A stretch of DNA of 64,000 bases, taken from the NCBI GenBank assembly GCA_017412645.1, contig JAFPWX010000003.1:62001-126000 (forward strand), given 5' to 3'. Positions 31,608 through 40,393 of the stretch are shown here, one piece after another (within the stretch, counting starts at the first letter, position 1; each line of letters begins with the position of its first letter). The stretch comes from Bacteroidales bacterium. Lineage in GTDB: Bacteria > Bacteroidota > Bacteroidia > Bacteroidales > UBA932. The notes under the pieces are model-generated. The model saw nothing but the letters and a program-made list of their open reading frames with translations. It made no database searches and was not told the origin of the DNA. A program made the position numbers and the translations under genes.

Positions 31608-33548
31608 ATGGCATTCCTCAAGTTCAACAAAGCCGAGTTGGTGAACCTTTCCTACTCGCTGAAGAGGGAGATTATCAGTGCAAACAAGACGGGCGCCTAT
31701 TGCAACACGAGCATTGTCACTTGCAATACGCGCCGCTACCACGGCCTCTTTGCCGTCACGCTCGACCGCTTCGGCGGCGACAAGTTCCTGCTTCTCTCCT
31801 CGCTGGACGAAACCCTTTTCGCCCGCGGACAGCAGTTCAATCTTGGAATACACTGCTACGGCGACATATACGAGCCCCGCGGTCACAAGTACGTGGTGGA
31901 CTTCGACGACGATCCGGTTCCCACCATCACCTACAAGGTGGGCGACATCGTCTTTCGCAAGAGCCTCATGCTCCTTCCGGAAAAGGACCAGCTCCTCATA
32001 CGCTACGAAATGCTGGAAGGCCCAGAGGGTGTTTCCCTGCAGCTCCGTCCCTTCCTGCCGTTCCGCAACATACATGCTCTCACGCATGAGAACGACGCTG
32101 CCCGCACAGGTTTCACCGCGGTAAAGGGAGGCGCCTCGTTCTGCCTCTACGAAGGCTTCCCGGACCTGGTTCTCCAGAGCGATGCCAAGGGCTTCCGCTT
32201 TAACCACAATCCGGCCTGGTACAAGGGCGTCACCTACTCCGACGAATACCGTCGCGGTTTCGACTGCCGCGAAGATCTCCTGTCTCCGGGCTGCTTCGTG
32301 TGCGACATCAAGAAGGGCACCGCCATCACCGTATCGGCAGCCAAGTACGAAGAGGACCCCAAGGGCTTCAAGGCTGCGTACAAGAAGGGCCTGGCCGATA
32401 TCCCGGTCATCAAGGACGGCCGCGACCAGCTCCTCCGCTGGGCCGACCTCTTCATCTGCGACCATAACAATCGCAAGAAGATTACCGCCGGTTTCTCCTG
32501 GCTGTATACCGGTCTTCTTCGTGAAACCCTCATAACCCTTCCCGGCCTCACCCTCTACGCTAACGGCGATGCCGCCACCTTCGAAGAGGTGCTGGACAAT
32601 CTGATTGCGGACGAGCAGGAGAGGCTCCTTCGCCGCACCACCCAGGTGGAGTCGCCCCTCTATCTGGCCAGCGACCTTCAGGAATACATCTCCTTCGGAG
32701 CTGATCCCAAGGCAGTCTGGAAGAAATACGGCGCCACGGTGAAGGGCATACTGGAAAGCTATCTTCCCGGAGTGCGCAAGGAGGTCACCGTTCACCCGAA
32801 CGGTCTTCTCTGGGCTCAGGCGGACAGGGTCGCCCTCAGCTGGATGAACGCCTACATAAACGGCAATCCGGTCACCGAGCGTCCGGGCTACCAGGTGGAA
32901 ACCAACGCCTTCTGGTACAACAGCATCTGCTTCGCCATCGACTCGGAAAGGAAATATGGTCGCGACAAGGCCTTCATCGCCCGTTGGGAACCAATACGCG
33001 ACAGCATCAAGGAGAACTTCCAGAAAGTGTTCTGGAACGAGAGGCGCGGTTGCCTGGCGGACTACGTGGACGGTTTCGGCCAGAACCTTGACATCCGGCC
33101 CAACCAGCTCATGGCCCTTTGGGTGGAGAACTCTCCTCTCGACGACATGCTGCACCCGTCGGTGTTCAGGGTCGTGTCCGACGAACTCGAAACCCGCCGC
33201 GGCATACGTACCCTTTCGCCGCGCGACGAGAAATACAAGGGCGTGTACGAAGGATCCCAGGTAGAGCGCGACCTTGCCTACAATCAGGGCACGGCCTGGG
33301 TGTTCCTGCTCCAGTACTACGTCAAGGTCGGCTTCCGTCTCCACGGACCGTCTTTCGCCAATAAGGCCGAATGGCTGGTGAAGGGCTGCTACGAAGACAT
33401 CTCCAAACACGGAGTCGGAGCCTTCAGTGAACTTTACGACGGTGACCCGCCGCAGGAGCCCCACGGGGCCGTGGCCAGTGCCCTCAGCACTGCCGCCCTG
33501 CTCACGGTCAACCATCTTATAGATCAGAACAAGGAGGACGCGAAATGA
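31608..33548 (+). CDS. Glycogen debranching enzyme (amylo-alpha-1,6-glucosidase type)
   Basis: A 646-aa protein with the N-terminal debranching domain (about 1-290; NKTGAYCNTSIVTCNTRRYH, RFGGDKFLLLSSLDETL) and a C-terminal (alpha/alpha)6 domain of GDE_C/GH133 type (GFSWLYTGLLRETLITLPG, NGLLWAQADRVALSWMNAYI, NAFWYNSICFAIDSE, RPNQLMALWVENSPL). It hydrolyses alpha-1,6 branch glucose. Start and stop fit the cluster: it overlaps the following glycosyltransferase by four bases. A long antisense frame covers it only because TTA, CTA and TCA codons are rare here. Confidence 0.92.
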   Translation: MAFLKFNKAELVNLSYSLKREIISANKTGAYCNTSIVTCNTRRYHGLFAVTLDRFGGDKFLLLSSLDETLFARGQQFNLGIHCYGDIYEPRGHKYVVDFDDDPVPTITYKVGDIVFRKSLMLLPEKDQLLIRYEMLEGPEGVSLQLRPFLPFRNIHALTHENDAARTGFTAVKGGASFCLYEGFPDLVLQSDAKGFRFNHNPAWYKGVTYSDEYRRGFDCREDLLSPGCFVCDIKKGTAITVSAAKYEEDPKGFKAAYKKGLADIPVIKDGRDQLLRWADLFICDHNNRKKITAGFSWLYTGLLRETLITLPGLTLYANGDAATFEEVLDNLIADEQERLLRRTTQVESPLYLASDLQEYISFGADPKAVWKKYGATVKGILESYLPGVRKEVTVHPNGLLWAQADRVALSWMNAYINGNPVTERPGYQVETNAFWYNSICFAIDSERKYGRDKAFIARWEPIRDSIKENFQKVFWNERRGCLADYVDGFGQNLDIRPNQLMALWVENSPLDDMLHPSVFRVVSDELETRRGIRTLSPRDEKYKGVYEGSQVERDLAYNQGTAWVFLLQYYVKVGFRLHGPSFANKAEWLVKGCYEDISKHGVGAFSELYDGDPPQEPHGAVASALSTAALLTVNHLIDQNKEDAK

Positions 33549-34837
33549 CAGTACTCATGTTCGGATGGGAGTTTCCTCCCCACATCGCAGGCGGTCTCGG
33601 AACGGCTTGCGAAGGCATAGTGAAAGGCCTTGCTCACAACGGCGTGAAGAGCATCTTCGTGATGCCCTCCGCCAGCGGCGACGAAGACCAGAGTGCCACG
33701 ACCATCATCAACGCCAGCGACGTCGCCGTGGAATATGTCGGCGGCAGCGTGGACGACTATCTGGACAAGGTGAAGTTCGTCCACATCGGCTCGAACCTCA
33801 TTCCCTACGCCGATCCGGAGGAGTTCTCCTCGGTGGTTGAGGAAGAGAGGGCCCGCCAGCTCAAGGACTTCCGCATCTCATACGGCCAGAAGTTCAAGTT
33901 CAGCGGCAAGTACGGCGCCAACCTCCTCGAAGAGGTGGCCCGCTACGCCATGGTGGGCGGCACCATCGCCATGCAGCACAAGGACGAATTCGACATCATC
34001 CACTCCCACGACTGGCTCACCTACCTGGCCGGCATCGCCGCCAAGGAACTCACAGGGAAGCCGCTCGTGGTGCATGTGCACGCCACCTCCTTCGACCGCG
34101 GCACCGACGATATGGTGGATTCCCGGGTATATGCCATCGAGAAGCGCGGCATGGAGGCTGCCGACAAGGTTGTCACCGTGAGCGACCTCACCCGCAATAT
34201 CGTAATCAACAAATACGGAATCGATCCGGCCAAGGTGGTCACCGTTCACAACGCGGTGGACTTCAGCGGCCGCGAGAACCTGGAAGTGGAGCGCGGGGTG
34301 CGTGACAAGGTAGTCACCTTCCTCGGCCGCATCACCTTCCAGAAAGGTCCAGAATACTTCATCGAAGCCGCTGCCAAGGTTCTCAAACGTACCGACGGCG
34401 TGCGCTTCGTGATGGCCGGCAGCGGAGACATGATGAACCGCTGCATCAAGATGGTGGCCCGACTGGGCATCAGCGACCGCTTCCACTTCACCGGCTTCCT
34501 CCGCGGAGCCGACGTTCAGAAGATGTTCGCCCTGTCCGACGTGTACATCATGCCTTCCGTCAGCGAACCCTTCGGCATTTCCCCGTTGGAGGCCATGCGC
34601 ACGGGAGTTCCTTCCGTCATCTCCCACCAGAGCGGCGCGGCCGAGGTGCTCAAATACGCCCTCAAGGTGGACTTCTGGGATGTCGACGCCATGGCGGACG
34701 ACATCTACGCGCTCCTCAAATATCCTGCCCTGGCAGACTTTGCCACCAAGGAGGGCTACGACGAGGTGAATGCACTCAAATGGAACAATGCAACGGCCAA
34801 GCTGGCCAAGGTTTACGAATCAGCTTTAAATCGATAA
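33545..34837 (+). CDS. GT4 glycosyltransferase, probable glycogen/alpha-glucan synthase
   Basis: A 430-aa GT-B fold enzyme. The N-terminal domain has FGWEFPPHIAGGLGTACEGI, with the glycine-rich acceptor loop of starch/glycogen synthases. The C-terminal GT4 domain has TFLGRITFQKGPEYFIEA, the catalytic E-x7-E in SVSEPFGISPLEAMRTG, and the donor site in SHQSGAAEVL. Position between debranching and GH57 genes points to alpha-glucan chain elongation. No glgC lies in the window, so the sugar donor (UDP- or ADP-glucose) is undetermined. It overlaps the previous gene by four bases. Confidence 0.88.
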   Translation: MTVLMFGWEFPPHIAGGLGTACEGIVKGLAHNGVKSIFVMPSASGDEDQSATTIINASDVAVEYVGGSVDDYLDKVKFVHIGSNLIPYADPEEFSSVVEEERARQLKDFRISYGQKFKFSGKYGANLLEEVARYAMVGGTIAMQHKDEFDIIHSHDWLTYLAGIAAKELTGKPLVVHVHATSFDRGTDDMVDSRVYAIEKRGMEAADKVVTVSDLTRNIVINKYGIDPAKVVTVHNAVDFSGRENLEVERGVRDKVVTFLGRITFQKGPEYFIEAAAKVLKRTDGVRFVMAGSGDMMNRCIKMVARLGISDRFHFTGFLRGADVQKMFALSDVYIMPSVSEPFGISPLEAMRTGVPSVISHQSGAAEVLKYALKVDFWDVDAMADDIYALLKYPALADFATKEGYDEVNALKWNNATAKLAKVYESALNR

Positions 34838-34841
34838 CTCT

Positions 34842-36038
34842 ATGAAAACGAACGTCTGTCTGTATTTTCAGGTCCATCAGCCCTCGAGGCTCCGTCTGTT
34901 CAGGTTCTTCGACATCGGCAAGGACTCCCATTATTACGACGACTTTGCGAACCGCACCATACTCCGCAGGGTGGCGCAGAAGTGCTATCTGCCCATGAAT
35001 GAGCTCCTTCTTAAGGCAATCAAGGAGAATAAGGGCAAATTCAAGGTAGCTTTTTCTATCACCGGAACGGTGCTGGAGCAGTTCGACCGTTACGCTCCTG
35101 AGGTTATCGACAGCTTCAAGGCCCTCGTGGACACCGGTTGCGTGGAGATACTCTGCGAAACCTATAACCACAGCCTTGCCGCCCTTCAGAACGTGGTAGA
35201 GCTCCGCAATCAGGTTGAGAAGCAGAAGACCGCCCTCAAAAAGTATCTGGGAGTGGTACCCAAGGTCTTCCGCAACACCGAGCTCATCTATTCCGACGAC
35301 ATCGGCGTGGCAATCGCGGACATGGGCTTCAAGACTGTGCTTACGGAGGGTGCAAAGCACATCATGGGTTGGCGCAATCCAAACTTCGTGTATTCCAACC
35401 CCAAGTGCCCGGACCAGAAGCTGCTCCTTCGCAACTACACCTTCTCCGACGACATAGCTTTCCGCTTCTCCAACCAGGGCTGGCCCGAATGGCCTCTCAC
35501 CGCGGAGAAGTTCGTCGGCTGGCTTTCTGAAGCCGAAGGCGAAATCATCAACCTCTTCATGGACTACGAGACCTTCGGCGAGCATCAGGATGCCGCCTGC
35601 GGAATCTTCGACTTCATGGCGGCTCTGCCCAAGGCGGCTCTCGCTACCAAGAAGCTCGAATTCGTAACTCCTTCGGAGGCTGCCGCAAAACTCAAGCCGG
35701 TATCTCCCCTCGAGGTGCCGCAGCCCATTTCCTGGGCAGACGAAGAAAGGGACGTCACCGCATGGCTCGGCAACGAGCTCCAGCAGGACGCCTTCAACAA
35801 GCTATACAGCCTTGTGGAGAAGCTTTCCATCGTGAACGATCCGGTTCTCTGGAACGACTTCGGCCACCTGCAGGAGAGCGACCATTTCTATTACATGTGT
35901 ACCAAATTCTTCTCGGACGGGGATGTCCACAAGTATTTCAATCCCTACGATACCCCGTACGAGGCCTTTATTAATTACATGAACGTCCTCAGCGACTTCA
36001 CGATCAGAGTAGACGAAGCTTATGCAACAAAGAATTGA
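34842..36038 (+). CDS. GH57 family alpha-amylase-type glycoside hydrolase
   Basis: A 398-aa cytoplasmic enzyme (no signal peptide) of family GH57. Conserved blocks are CLYFQVHQPSRLR near the N-terminus, EILCETYNHSLA, the probable nucleophile Glu in KVFRNTELIYSDDIG, LTEGAKHIMGWRNPN and INLFMDYETFGEHQD with the acid/base Asp. GH57 members include alpha-amylases, 4-alpha-glucanotransferases and branching enzymes; its place in the glycogen cluster fits glucan trimming. It overlaps glgP by 17 bases. Confidence 0.92.
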   Translation: MKTNVCLYFQVHQPSRLRLFRFFDIGKDSHYYDDFANRTILRRVAQKCYLPMNELLLKAIKENKGKFKVAFSITGTVLEQFDRYAPEVIDSFKALVDTGCVEILCETYNHSLAALQNVVELRNQVEKQKTALKKYLGVVPKVFRNTELIYSDDIGVAIADMGFKTVLTEGAKHIMGWRNPNFVYSNPKCPDQKLLLRNYTFSDDIAFRFSNQGWPEWPLTAEKFVGWLSEAEGEIINLFMDYETFGEHQDAACGIFDFMAALPKAALATKKLEFVTPSEAAAKLKPVSPLEVPQPISWADEERDVTAWLGNELQQDAFNKLYSLVEKLSIVNDPVLWNDFGHLQESDHFYYMCTKFFSDGDVHKYFNPYDTPYEAFINYMNVLSDFTIRVDEAYATKN

Positions 36039-38589
36039 GGCCGACTCCCCGAGTTGGTCGAGTGTGAGGGTTACGAGGCACCTCCCGGAGGCGCTTTCGG
36101 GCCTTGAGAGACTGTGCAAGAACCTATGGTGGTGTTGGAACGACAACGCAAAAGCACTTTTCAAATATATTGATCCCGATATATGGCACCGCAGCGGGCA
36201 TAACCCCATGGTTATCCTGGATACGGTAAGCCTCAAGAGGTACAACCAGCTGGCGAAGGACGAACAGTTCGTCCGCGACCTGGGCGCCGTTATGAACGAG
36301 TTCGACTCCTACATGGCGCGCAAGGCCGATCGCGGCAATCCGTCCATCGCGTATTTCTGCATGGAATACGGTCTCGACGCCAGCCTGCAGATCTATTCGG
36401 GAGGTCTGGGCATCCTGGCCGGCGACTACCTCAAGGAGAGCAGCGACATGAACGTCAACATGGTGGCGGTCGGCCTGCTCTACCGTTACGGCTATTTCAC
36501 CCAGCGTCTCACCCCGCAGGGTAATCAGGTGGCTGAATACAACGCCCAGGATTTCCTCAAGATTCCGGCGGAGCCGGTAACCGATGCCGAGGGCAACTGG
36601 GTCACCATCTCCATGCAGATGCCGGGCCGCGAGCTGCATGCCCGCATCTGGAAGGTCTGCGTGGGCCGTACCGACCTTTACCTCCTGGATACCGACTTCG
36701 AAGACAATATCCAGGAAGACCGCGAGGTCACCTATCAACTTTACGGAGGCAACTGGGAGAACCGTCTCAAGCAGGAAATCCTGCTGGGCATAGGCGGCAT
36801 CAGGGCCCTGCGCGTCATGGGCATACGTCCGTCCATCTACCACTGCAACGAAGGCCACGCCGCATTCATCGGCCTGGAAAGGCTGCGCGAATACATGCAG
36901 GAAGGCGGCCTCGTATATGAAGAGGCGATGGAGCTGGTCCGCGCGAGCGGTCTCTTCACCACCCACACCCCCGTTCCTGCAGGTCACGACACCTTTGACG
37001 AAGAGCTTCTCTCCAAGTATCTGGGCCACTATCCGGCCCGCTTCGGTATCGAGTGGGACACCTTCCTCGCAATGGGCAAGATCAACCCGGCCGACAGGAT
37101 GGAGCGCTTCAGCATGAGCGTGCTTGCGGCCAACTGCTCCCAGAACGTAAACGGCGTATCCATGCTTCACGGAGCGGTTTCCAGGGAAATCCTCGCCGAT
37201 ATGTACAAGGGTTACATCCCTGAGGAGCTCTCCAAGATAGGCTACGTCACCAACGGCGTGCACTACAATACATGGGCTTCCAAGGAGTGGAAGCAGGTTC
37301 ACAACCGCGTGTTCGGTCCCGAATTCTCCACTCACCACTACGACAAGCGCTGCTTCGAAGGTATATATAATGTTTCCGACGAAGAGATCTGGAGTATCCG
37401 CAAGATACTCAAGAAAGAGCTTCTCCGTGTCCTCGGAGACCGCCTTTCAGATCCGAGCCTCAGCAGCCACTATTCTCCCAGTCAGGTAGTGGAAATCAAG
37501 GAGAATCTGCGCGAGGACGTGCTCACCATCGGTTTCGCCCGTCGTTTCGCCACGTATAAGAGAGCGACGCTGCTCTTCAGCGATCTCGACAGACTGGACG
37601 CCATAGTGAACGATCCCAAGCATCCGGTGCAGTTCATCTTCGCCGGCAAGGCGCATCCCGCCGACGGCGCTGGTCAGGACCTAATCAAGCGCATCATCGA
37701 GATTTCCAAGCAGCCGCGTTTCCTCGGACGTATAGTCTTTGTGCCCGGCTATGACATCTCTCTAGCAAAGCGTCTTGTCCAGGGTGTGGATGTGTGGATG
37801 AACAACCCCACCCGTCCCCAGGAGGCTTCCGGTACGTCCGGAGAAAAAGCAGCGATGAACGGAGTAATGCATTTCAGCGTGCTCGACGGCTGGTGGGTCG
37901 AAGGTTACAAGGAAGGCTGCGGCTGGGCCCTGCCACAGGAACGCACCTACGACGACCAGAGCTACCAGAACGAACTCGACGCCGCCACCATCTACGGCAC
38001 CATCGAGAATGAGATAGCACCGCTTTACTATGACCGCGACCCGAAGGATGGCATGAGCCATAATTGGATAGCCTATATCAAGAATACCATCGCCAAGGTG
38101 GCGTGCAACTTCACCACCAACCGCATGATGGAAGACTACTGCATCCAGTACTACCAGCCCCAGTACGACCGCTACATGGCCCTTGCAGCGGATGGTTTCG
38201 CCAAGGCGAAGGAAATCGCAGCTTGGAAGAACCGCATCCTGGCGGCATGGCCGTCGCTCAAGGTTGTGAACTACACCCCGCTTGCAGCGTCCTACGTGCT
38301 TTCTGCCCGCACCAAGCTGGAGAGCACCCTGCAGATCGACCTTGCAGGACTGAATCCGGAAGACGTTGGCGTGGAACTGGTATTCGCAGTTTCCGACAAG
38401 AAGGGCCGCCTCCACGTGAGGGAGACCTTCGACTACGTGCCCGGCCCCAAGGCCGAAGACGGCACCGCCACTTATTCGGTTTCGGTGCTGCCGGACAAGA
38501 CCGGTATGTACCAGGTTGGCGTTCGTATCTACCCGAGTAACGCCGCCCTTCCTTCGCGTCAAGACTTCCCGCTCGTAAAATGGCTGTAA
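36022..38589 (+). CDS. glgP: Alpha-glucan phosphorylase
   Basis: GlgP releases glucose-1-phosphate from alpha-1,4-glucan using PLP. The 855-aa protein carries the short-form phosphorylase layout with an N-terminal DUF3417 (LSGLERLCKNLWWCWNDNAK), IAYFCMEYGLDASLQIYSGG, HCNEGHAAFIGLERLR, FTTHTPVPAGHD, the phosphate/PLP region GFARRFATYKRATLL, and NNPTRPQEASGTSGEKAAMN with the PLP lysine. It starts 17 bases inside the GH57 gene and overlaps ribF by 10 bases, so it is translationally coupled on both sides. Confidence 0.95.
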   Translation: MQQRIEADSPSWSSVRVTRHLPEALSGLERLCKNLWWCWNDNAKALFKYIDPDIWHRSGHNPMVILDTVSLKRYNQLAKDEQFVRDLGAVMNEFDSYMARKADRGNPSIAYFCMEYGLDASLQIYSGGLGILAGDYLKESSDMNVNMVAVGLLYRYGYFTQRLTPQGNQVAEYNAQDFLKIPAEPVTDAEGNWVTISMQMPGRELHARIWKVCVGRTDLYLLDTDFEDNIQEDREVTYQLYGGNWENRLKQEILLGIGGIRALRVMGIRPSIYHCNEGHAAFIGLERLREYMQEGGLVYEEAMELVRASGLFTTHTPVPAGHDTFDEELLSKYLGHYPARFGIEWDTFLAMGKINPADRMERFSMSVLAANCSQNVNGVSMLHGAVSREILADMYKGYIPEELSKIGYVTNGVHYNTWASKEWKQVHNRVFGPEFSTHHYDKRCFEGIYNVSDEEIWSIRKILKKELLRVLGDRLSDPSLSSHYSPSQVVEIKENLREDVLTIGFARRFATYKRATLLFSDLDRLDAIVNDPKHPVQFIFAGKAHPADGAGQDLIKRIIEISKQPRFLGRIVFVPGYDISLAKRLVQGVDVWMNNPTRPQEASGTSGEKAAMNGVMHFSVLDGWWVEGYKEGCGWALPQERTYDDQSYQNELDAATIYGTIENEIAPLYYDRDPKDGMSHNWIAYIKNTIAKVACNFTTNRMMEDYCIQYYQPQYDRYMALAADGFAKAKEIAAWKNRILAAWPSLKVVNYTPLAASYVLSARTKLESTLQIDLAGLNPEDVGVELVFAVSDKKGRLHVRETFDYVPGPKAEDGTATYSVSVLPDKTGMYQVGVRIYPSNAALPSRQDFPLVKWL

Positions 38590-39443
38590 TAGCAACAGGA
38601 TTTTTCGACGGGGTGCATGTGGGGCACCGTCTGGTGCTGGAGACGCTCGTGCAGACCGCGCGGGAGCGCGGCGAGCTCAGCGTGGTGGTCACTTTCTGGC
38701 CGCATCCGCGTATCGTGCTTCACGACGACGCCCTTTCGCTTCGTCTGCTGAACACCCTGGACGAAAAGATAAATCTGCTTCGAGGTCTCGGTGTGGACCG
38801 TGTGGAAGTGCTGCCGTTCACGGAAGAGTTCTCCCGCACCTCCGCTGCCGATTACCTTCGCAAGTATGTGAAGGAGCGTTTCGACGGAACCGCCATTCTG
38901 CTCGGCTACGACAACCGCATAGGGCACGATTCCGGAACCCCGGCTCAGACGGCCGACATCGCTGCCGAGCTGGGACTGGACGTTATCCGCACGGATAAGG
39001 TCTCGAGCGTCGGTATCGCCGTGAGTTCTTCCAAGATCCGCAAGGCCCTGAACGCGGGCGACGTGGCCACGGCCTCCGCATTCCTGTGCTACGACTACTC
39101 TCTCGAAGGGGAGGTGGTGCATGGGCGCAAGGTGGGCCGCACGATAGGCTTCCCTACGGCAAATCTCGATTTGTACGAAAAGATGAAGCTGGTTCCTGCC
39201 GAAGGCGTGTATCTCACCCGGGTTCATCTGGGGGATCGGACCTTCTACGGAATGACCAACATCGGGGTTACCAACGAGACTCATATCTTCAACTTTGACG
39301 AAGAGATTTATGGAGTCCCGATGCGCATCGATTTTCTCCGCCATATCCGTGGTGAGATGAAATTCGACTCCCTTGACGAACTTGCCGCCCAGCTCCGTGC
39401 CGACGAGCAGTCCTGCCGGGAGATAATTGGTAGTTTGAAATAA
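38580..39443 (+). CDS. ribF: Bifunctional riboflavin kinase / FAD synthetase
   Basis: RibF converts riboflavin to FMN and then FAD. The 287-aa protein begins directly with the FAD-synthetase nucleotide site (AVIATGFFDGVHVGHRLVLE), lacking the usual short N-terminal strand. SSSKIRKALNAGDVATA ends the first domain. The C-terminal riboflavin kinase domain has GRKVGRTIGFPTANLDL, GVYLTRVHLGD, GMTNIG and RHIRGEMKFDSLDELAAQL. It starts 10 bases inside glgP, an odd partner for a flavin gene. The greA promoter overlaps its last codons. Confidence 0.95.
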   Translation: MAVIATGFFDGVHVGHRLVLETLVQTARERGELSVVVTFWPHPRIVLHDDALSLRLLNTLDEKINLLRGLGVDRVEVLPFTEEFSRTSAADYLRKYVKERFDGTAILLGYDNRIGHDSGTPAQTADIAAELGLDVIRTDKVSSVGIAVSSSKIRKALNAGDVATASAFLCYDYSLEGEVVHGRKVGRTIGFPTANLDLYEKMKLVPAEGVYLTRVHLGDRTFYGMTNIGVTNETHIFNFDEEIYGVPMRIDFLRHIRGEMKFDSLDELAAQLRADEQSCREIIGSLK

Positions 39444-39449
39444 ATTAGC

Positions 39450-39457
39450 TATATTTG
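39450..39457 (+). promoter_or_regulatory. Promoter -7 box of greA
   Basis: TATATTTG, with an ATTG -33 element 20 bases upstream (39426-39429) inside the 3' end of ribF. Transcripts would start near 39464 and carry a leader of about 50 bases containing the hairpin at 39471-39492. Confidence 0.75.
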
Positions 39458-39470
39458 CAAAGAAACAAGG

Positions 39471-39492
39471 GTTCTGCCGCTCACGGCAGAAC
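39471..39492 (+). promoter_or_regulatory. Terminator-like hairpin in the greA leader
   Basis: A perfect 9-bp stem, GTTCTGCCG (39471-39479) with CGGCAGAAC (39484-39492), has a 4-base loop and is followed by TCGTTTATTTG. It lies between the greA promoter and its ATG, so it can act as an attenuator in the greA leader. It could also serve as the terminator of the glycogen-ribF operon. Confidence 0.75.
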
Positions 39493-39513
39493 TCGTTTAT
39501 TTGACTATACCTT

Positions 39514-39984
39514 ATGCCACAAGTACACTACATGAGCCAGGAAGGGCTCGACAAAATCAAGAAAGAACTGGAAGAGGCCATAGCACAGCGTCCGGTAATC
39601 GCTGCGCAGATAGCTGAGGCCCGCGAGAAGGGCGACCTCTCCGAAAATGCGGAATATGAATCCGCCCGTGAGGCACAGGGCCTCCTTGAGCTCAAAATCG
39701 CCAATCTTCAGAACACAATAGCAAATGCCAAGGTAGTGGATGCGTCGCAGATCAGCACGGATAAAGTGCAGATGCTCAACACCGTAAAGGTGAAGAACCT
39801 GAATGCCGGCGCAATCATGACCTTCACCATAGTCGGCGAAAAGGAAGCCGACTTCTCCAAGGGCAAGCTCGCCGCCACCACTCCCATCGCCAAGGCTCTC
39901 ATAGGCCACGGCAAAGGCGAGGTCGTAGAGGCCCAGGTACCCGCAGGGGCAATCAAGTTCGAAATCCTCGAAATCAGCTTCTAA
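39514..39984 (+). CDS. greA: Transcription elongation factor GreA
   Basis: GreA rescues backtracked RNA polymerase by stimulating transcript cleavage. The 156-aa protein has the N-terminal antiparallel coiled coil with acidic tip residues (YMSQEGLDKIKKELEEAI, REKGDLSENAEYESAREAQG) and the C-terminal globular domain (MTFTIVGEKEADF, TPIAKALIGHGKGEVVEAQV). It has its own promoter (39450-39457) and a hairpin leader. A HIT gene follows at 4 bases. Confidence 0.97.
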   Translation: MPQVHYMSQEGLDKIKKELEEAIAQRPVIAAQIAEAREKGDLSENAEYESAREAQGLLELKIANLQNTIANAKVVDASQISTDKVQMLNTVKVKNLNAGAIMTFTIVGEKEADFSKGKLAATTPIAKALIGHGKGEVVEAQVPAGAIKFEILEISF

Positions 39985-39988
39985 TCCC

Positions 39989-40393
39989 ATGGCAACCATC
40001 TTCACTCGCATCGCCGCAGGCGAAATACCATCGTACAAGGTGGCCGAAAGCGAAGACTTCTACGCATTTCTGGACATCAACCCCCTTGTTCCGGGCCACA
40101 CCCTGGTAATTCCCCGCAAGGTGGAGGACGACTATATCTTCAATCTGGACCCCAAAACTTACGAGGGCCTCTGGGCGTTTGCCCGTAAGGTAGCCCAGGC
40201 CATCAAGGCCGCCGTTCCCTGCAAGAGGGTGGGCGTCGCAGTGCTCGGCATGGAAGTTCCCCATACCCACATCCACCTGGTTCCACTTCAGACGGAAGGC
40301 GATCTGGATTTCCGCAAGGAGCGTCCTGTGGTCACCGATGAAGAAAAGGCTGCCATAGCAAAAGCCATCCTCGCAGAATATGAAAAGCTCTAA
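39989..40393 (+). CDS. HIT-family nucleotide hydrolase
   Basis: A 134-aa histidine triad protein: FTRIAAGEIPSYKVAESEDF at the N-terminus, DINPLVPGHTLVIPRK, and the triad HTHIHLVPL near residues 93-101. HIT proteins hydrolyse nucleoside phosphoramidates or dinucleotides. The substrate here is unknown. It lies 4 bases after greA and overlaps the next gene by 14 bases. Confidence 0.93.
   Translation: MATIFTRIAAGEIPSYKVAESEDFYAFLDINPLVPGHTLVIPRKVEDDYIFNLDPKTYEGLWAFARKVAQAIKAAVPCKRVGVAVLGMEVPHTHIHLVPLQTEGDLDFRKERPVVTDEEKAAIAKAILAEYEKL

Noticed and set aside
31590..33515. A 641-codon open frame antisense to the debranching enzyme gene
   Set aside because: It is exactly in phase with the sense codons, so it is open only because TTA, CTA and TCA codons are rare in the sense gene. 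The translation has no recognisable domain, and the sense strand encodes a clear enzyme.
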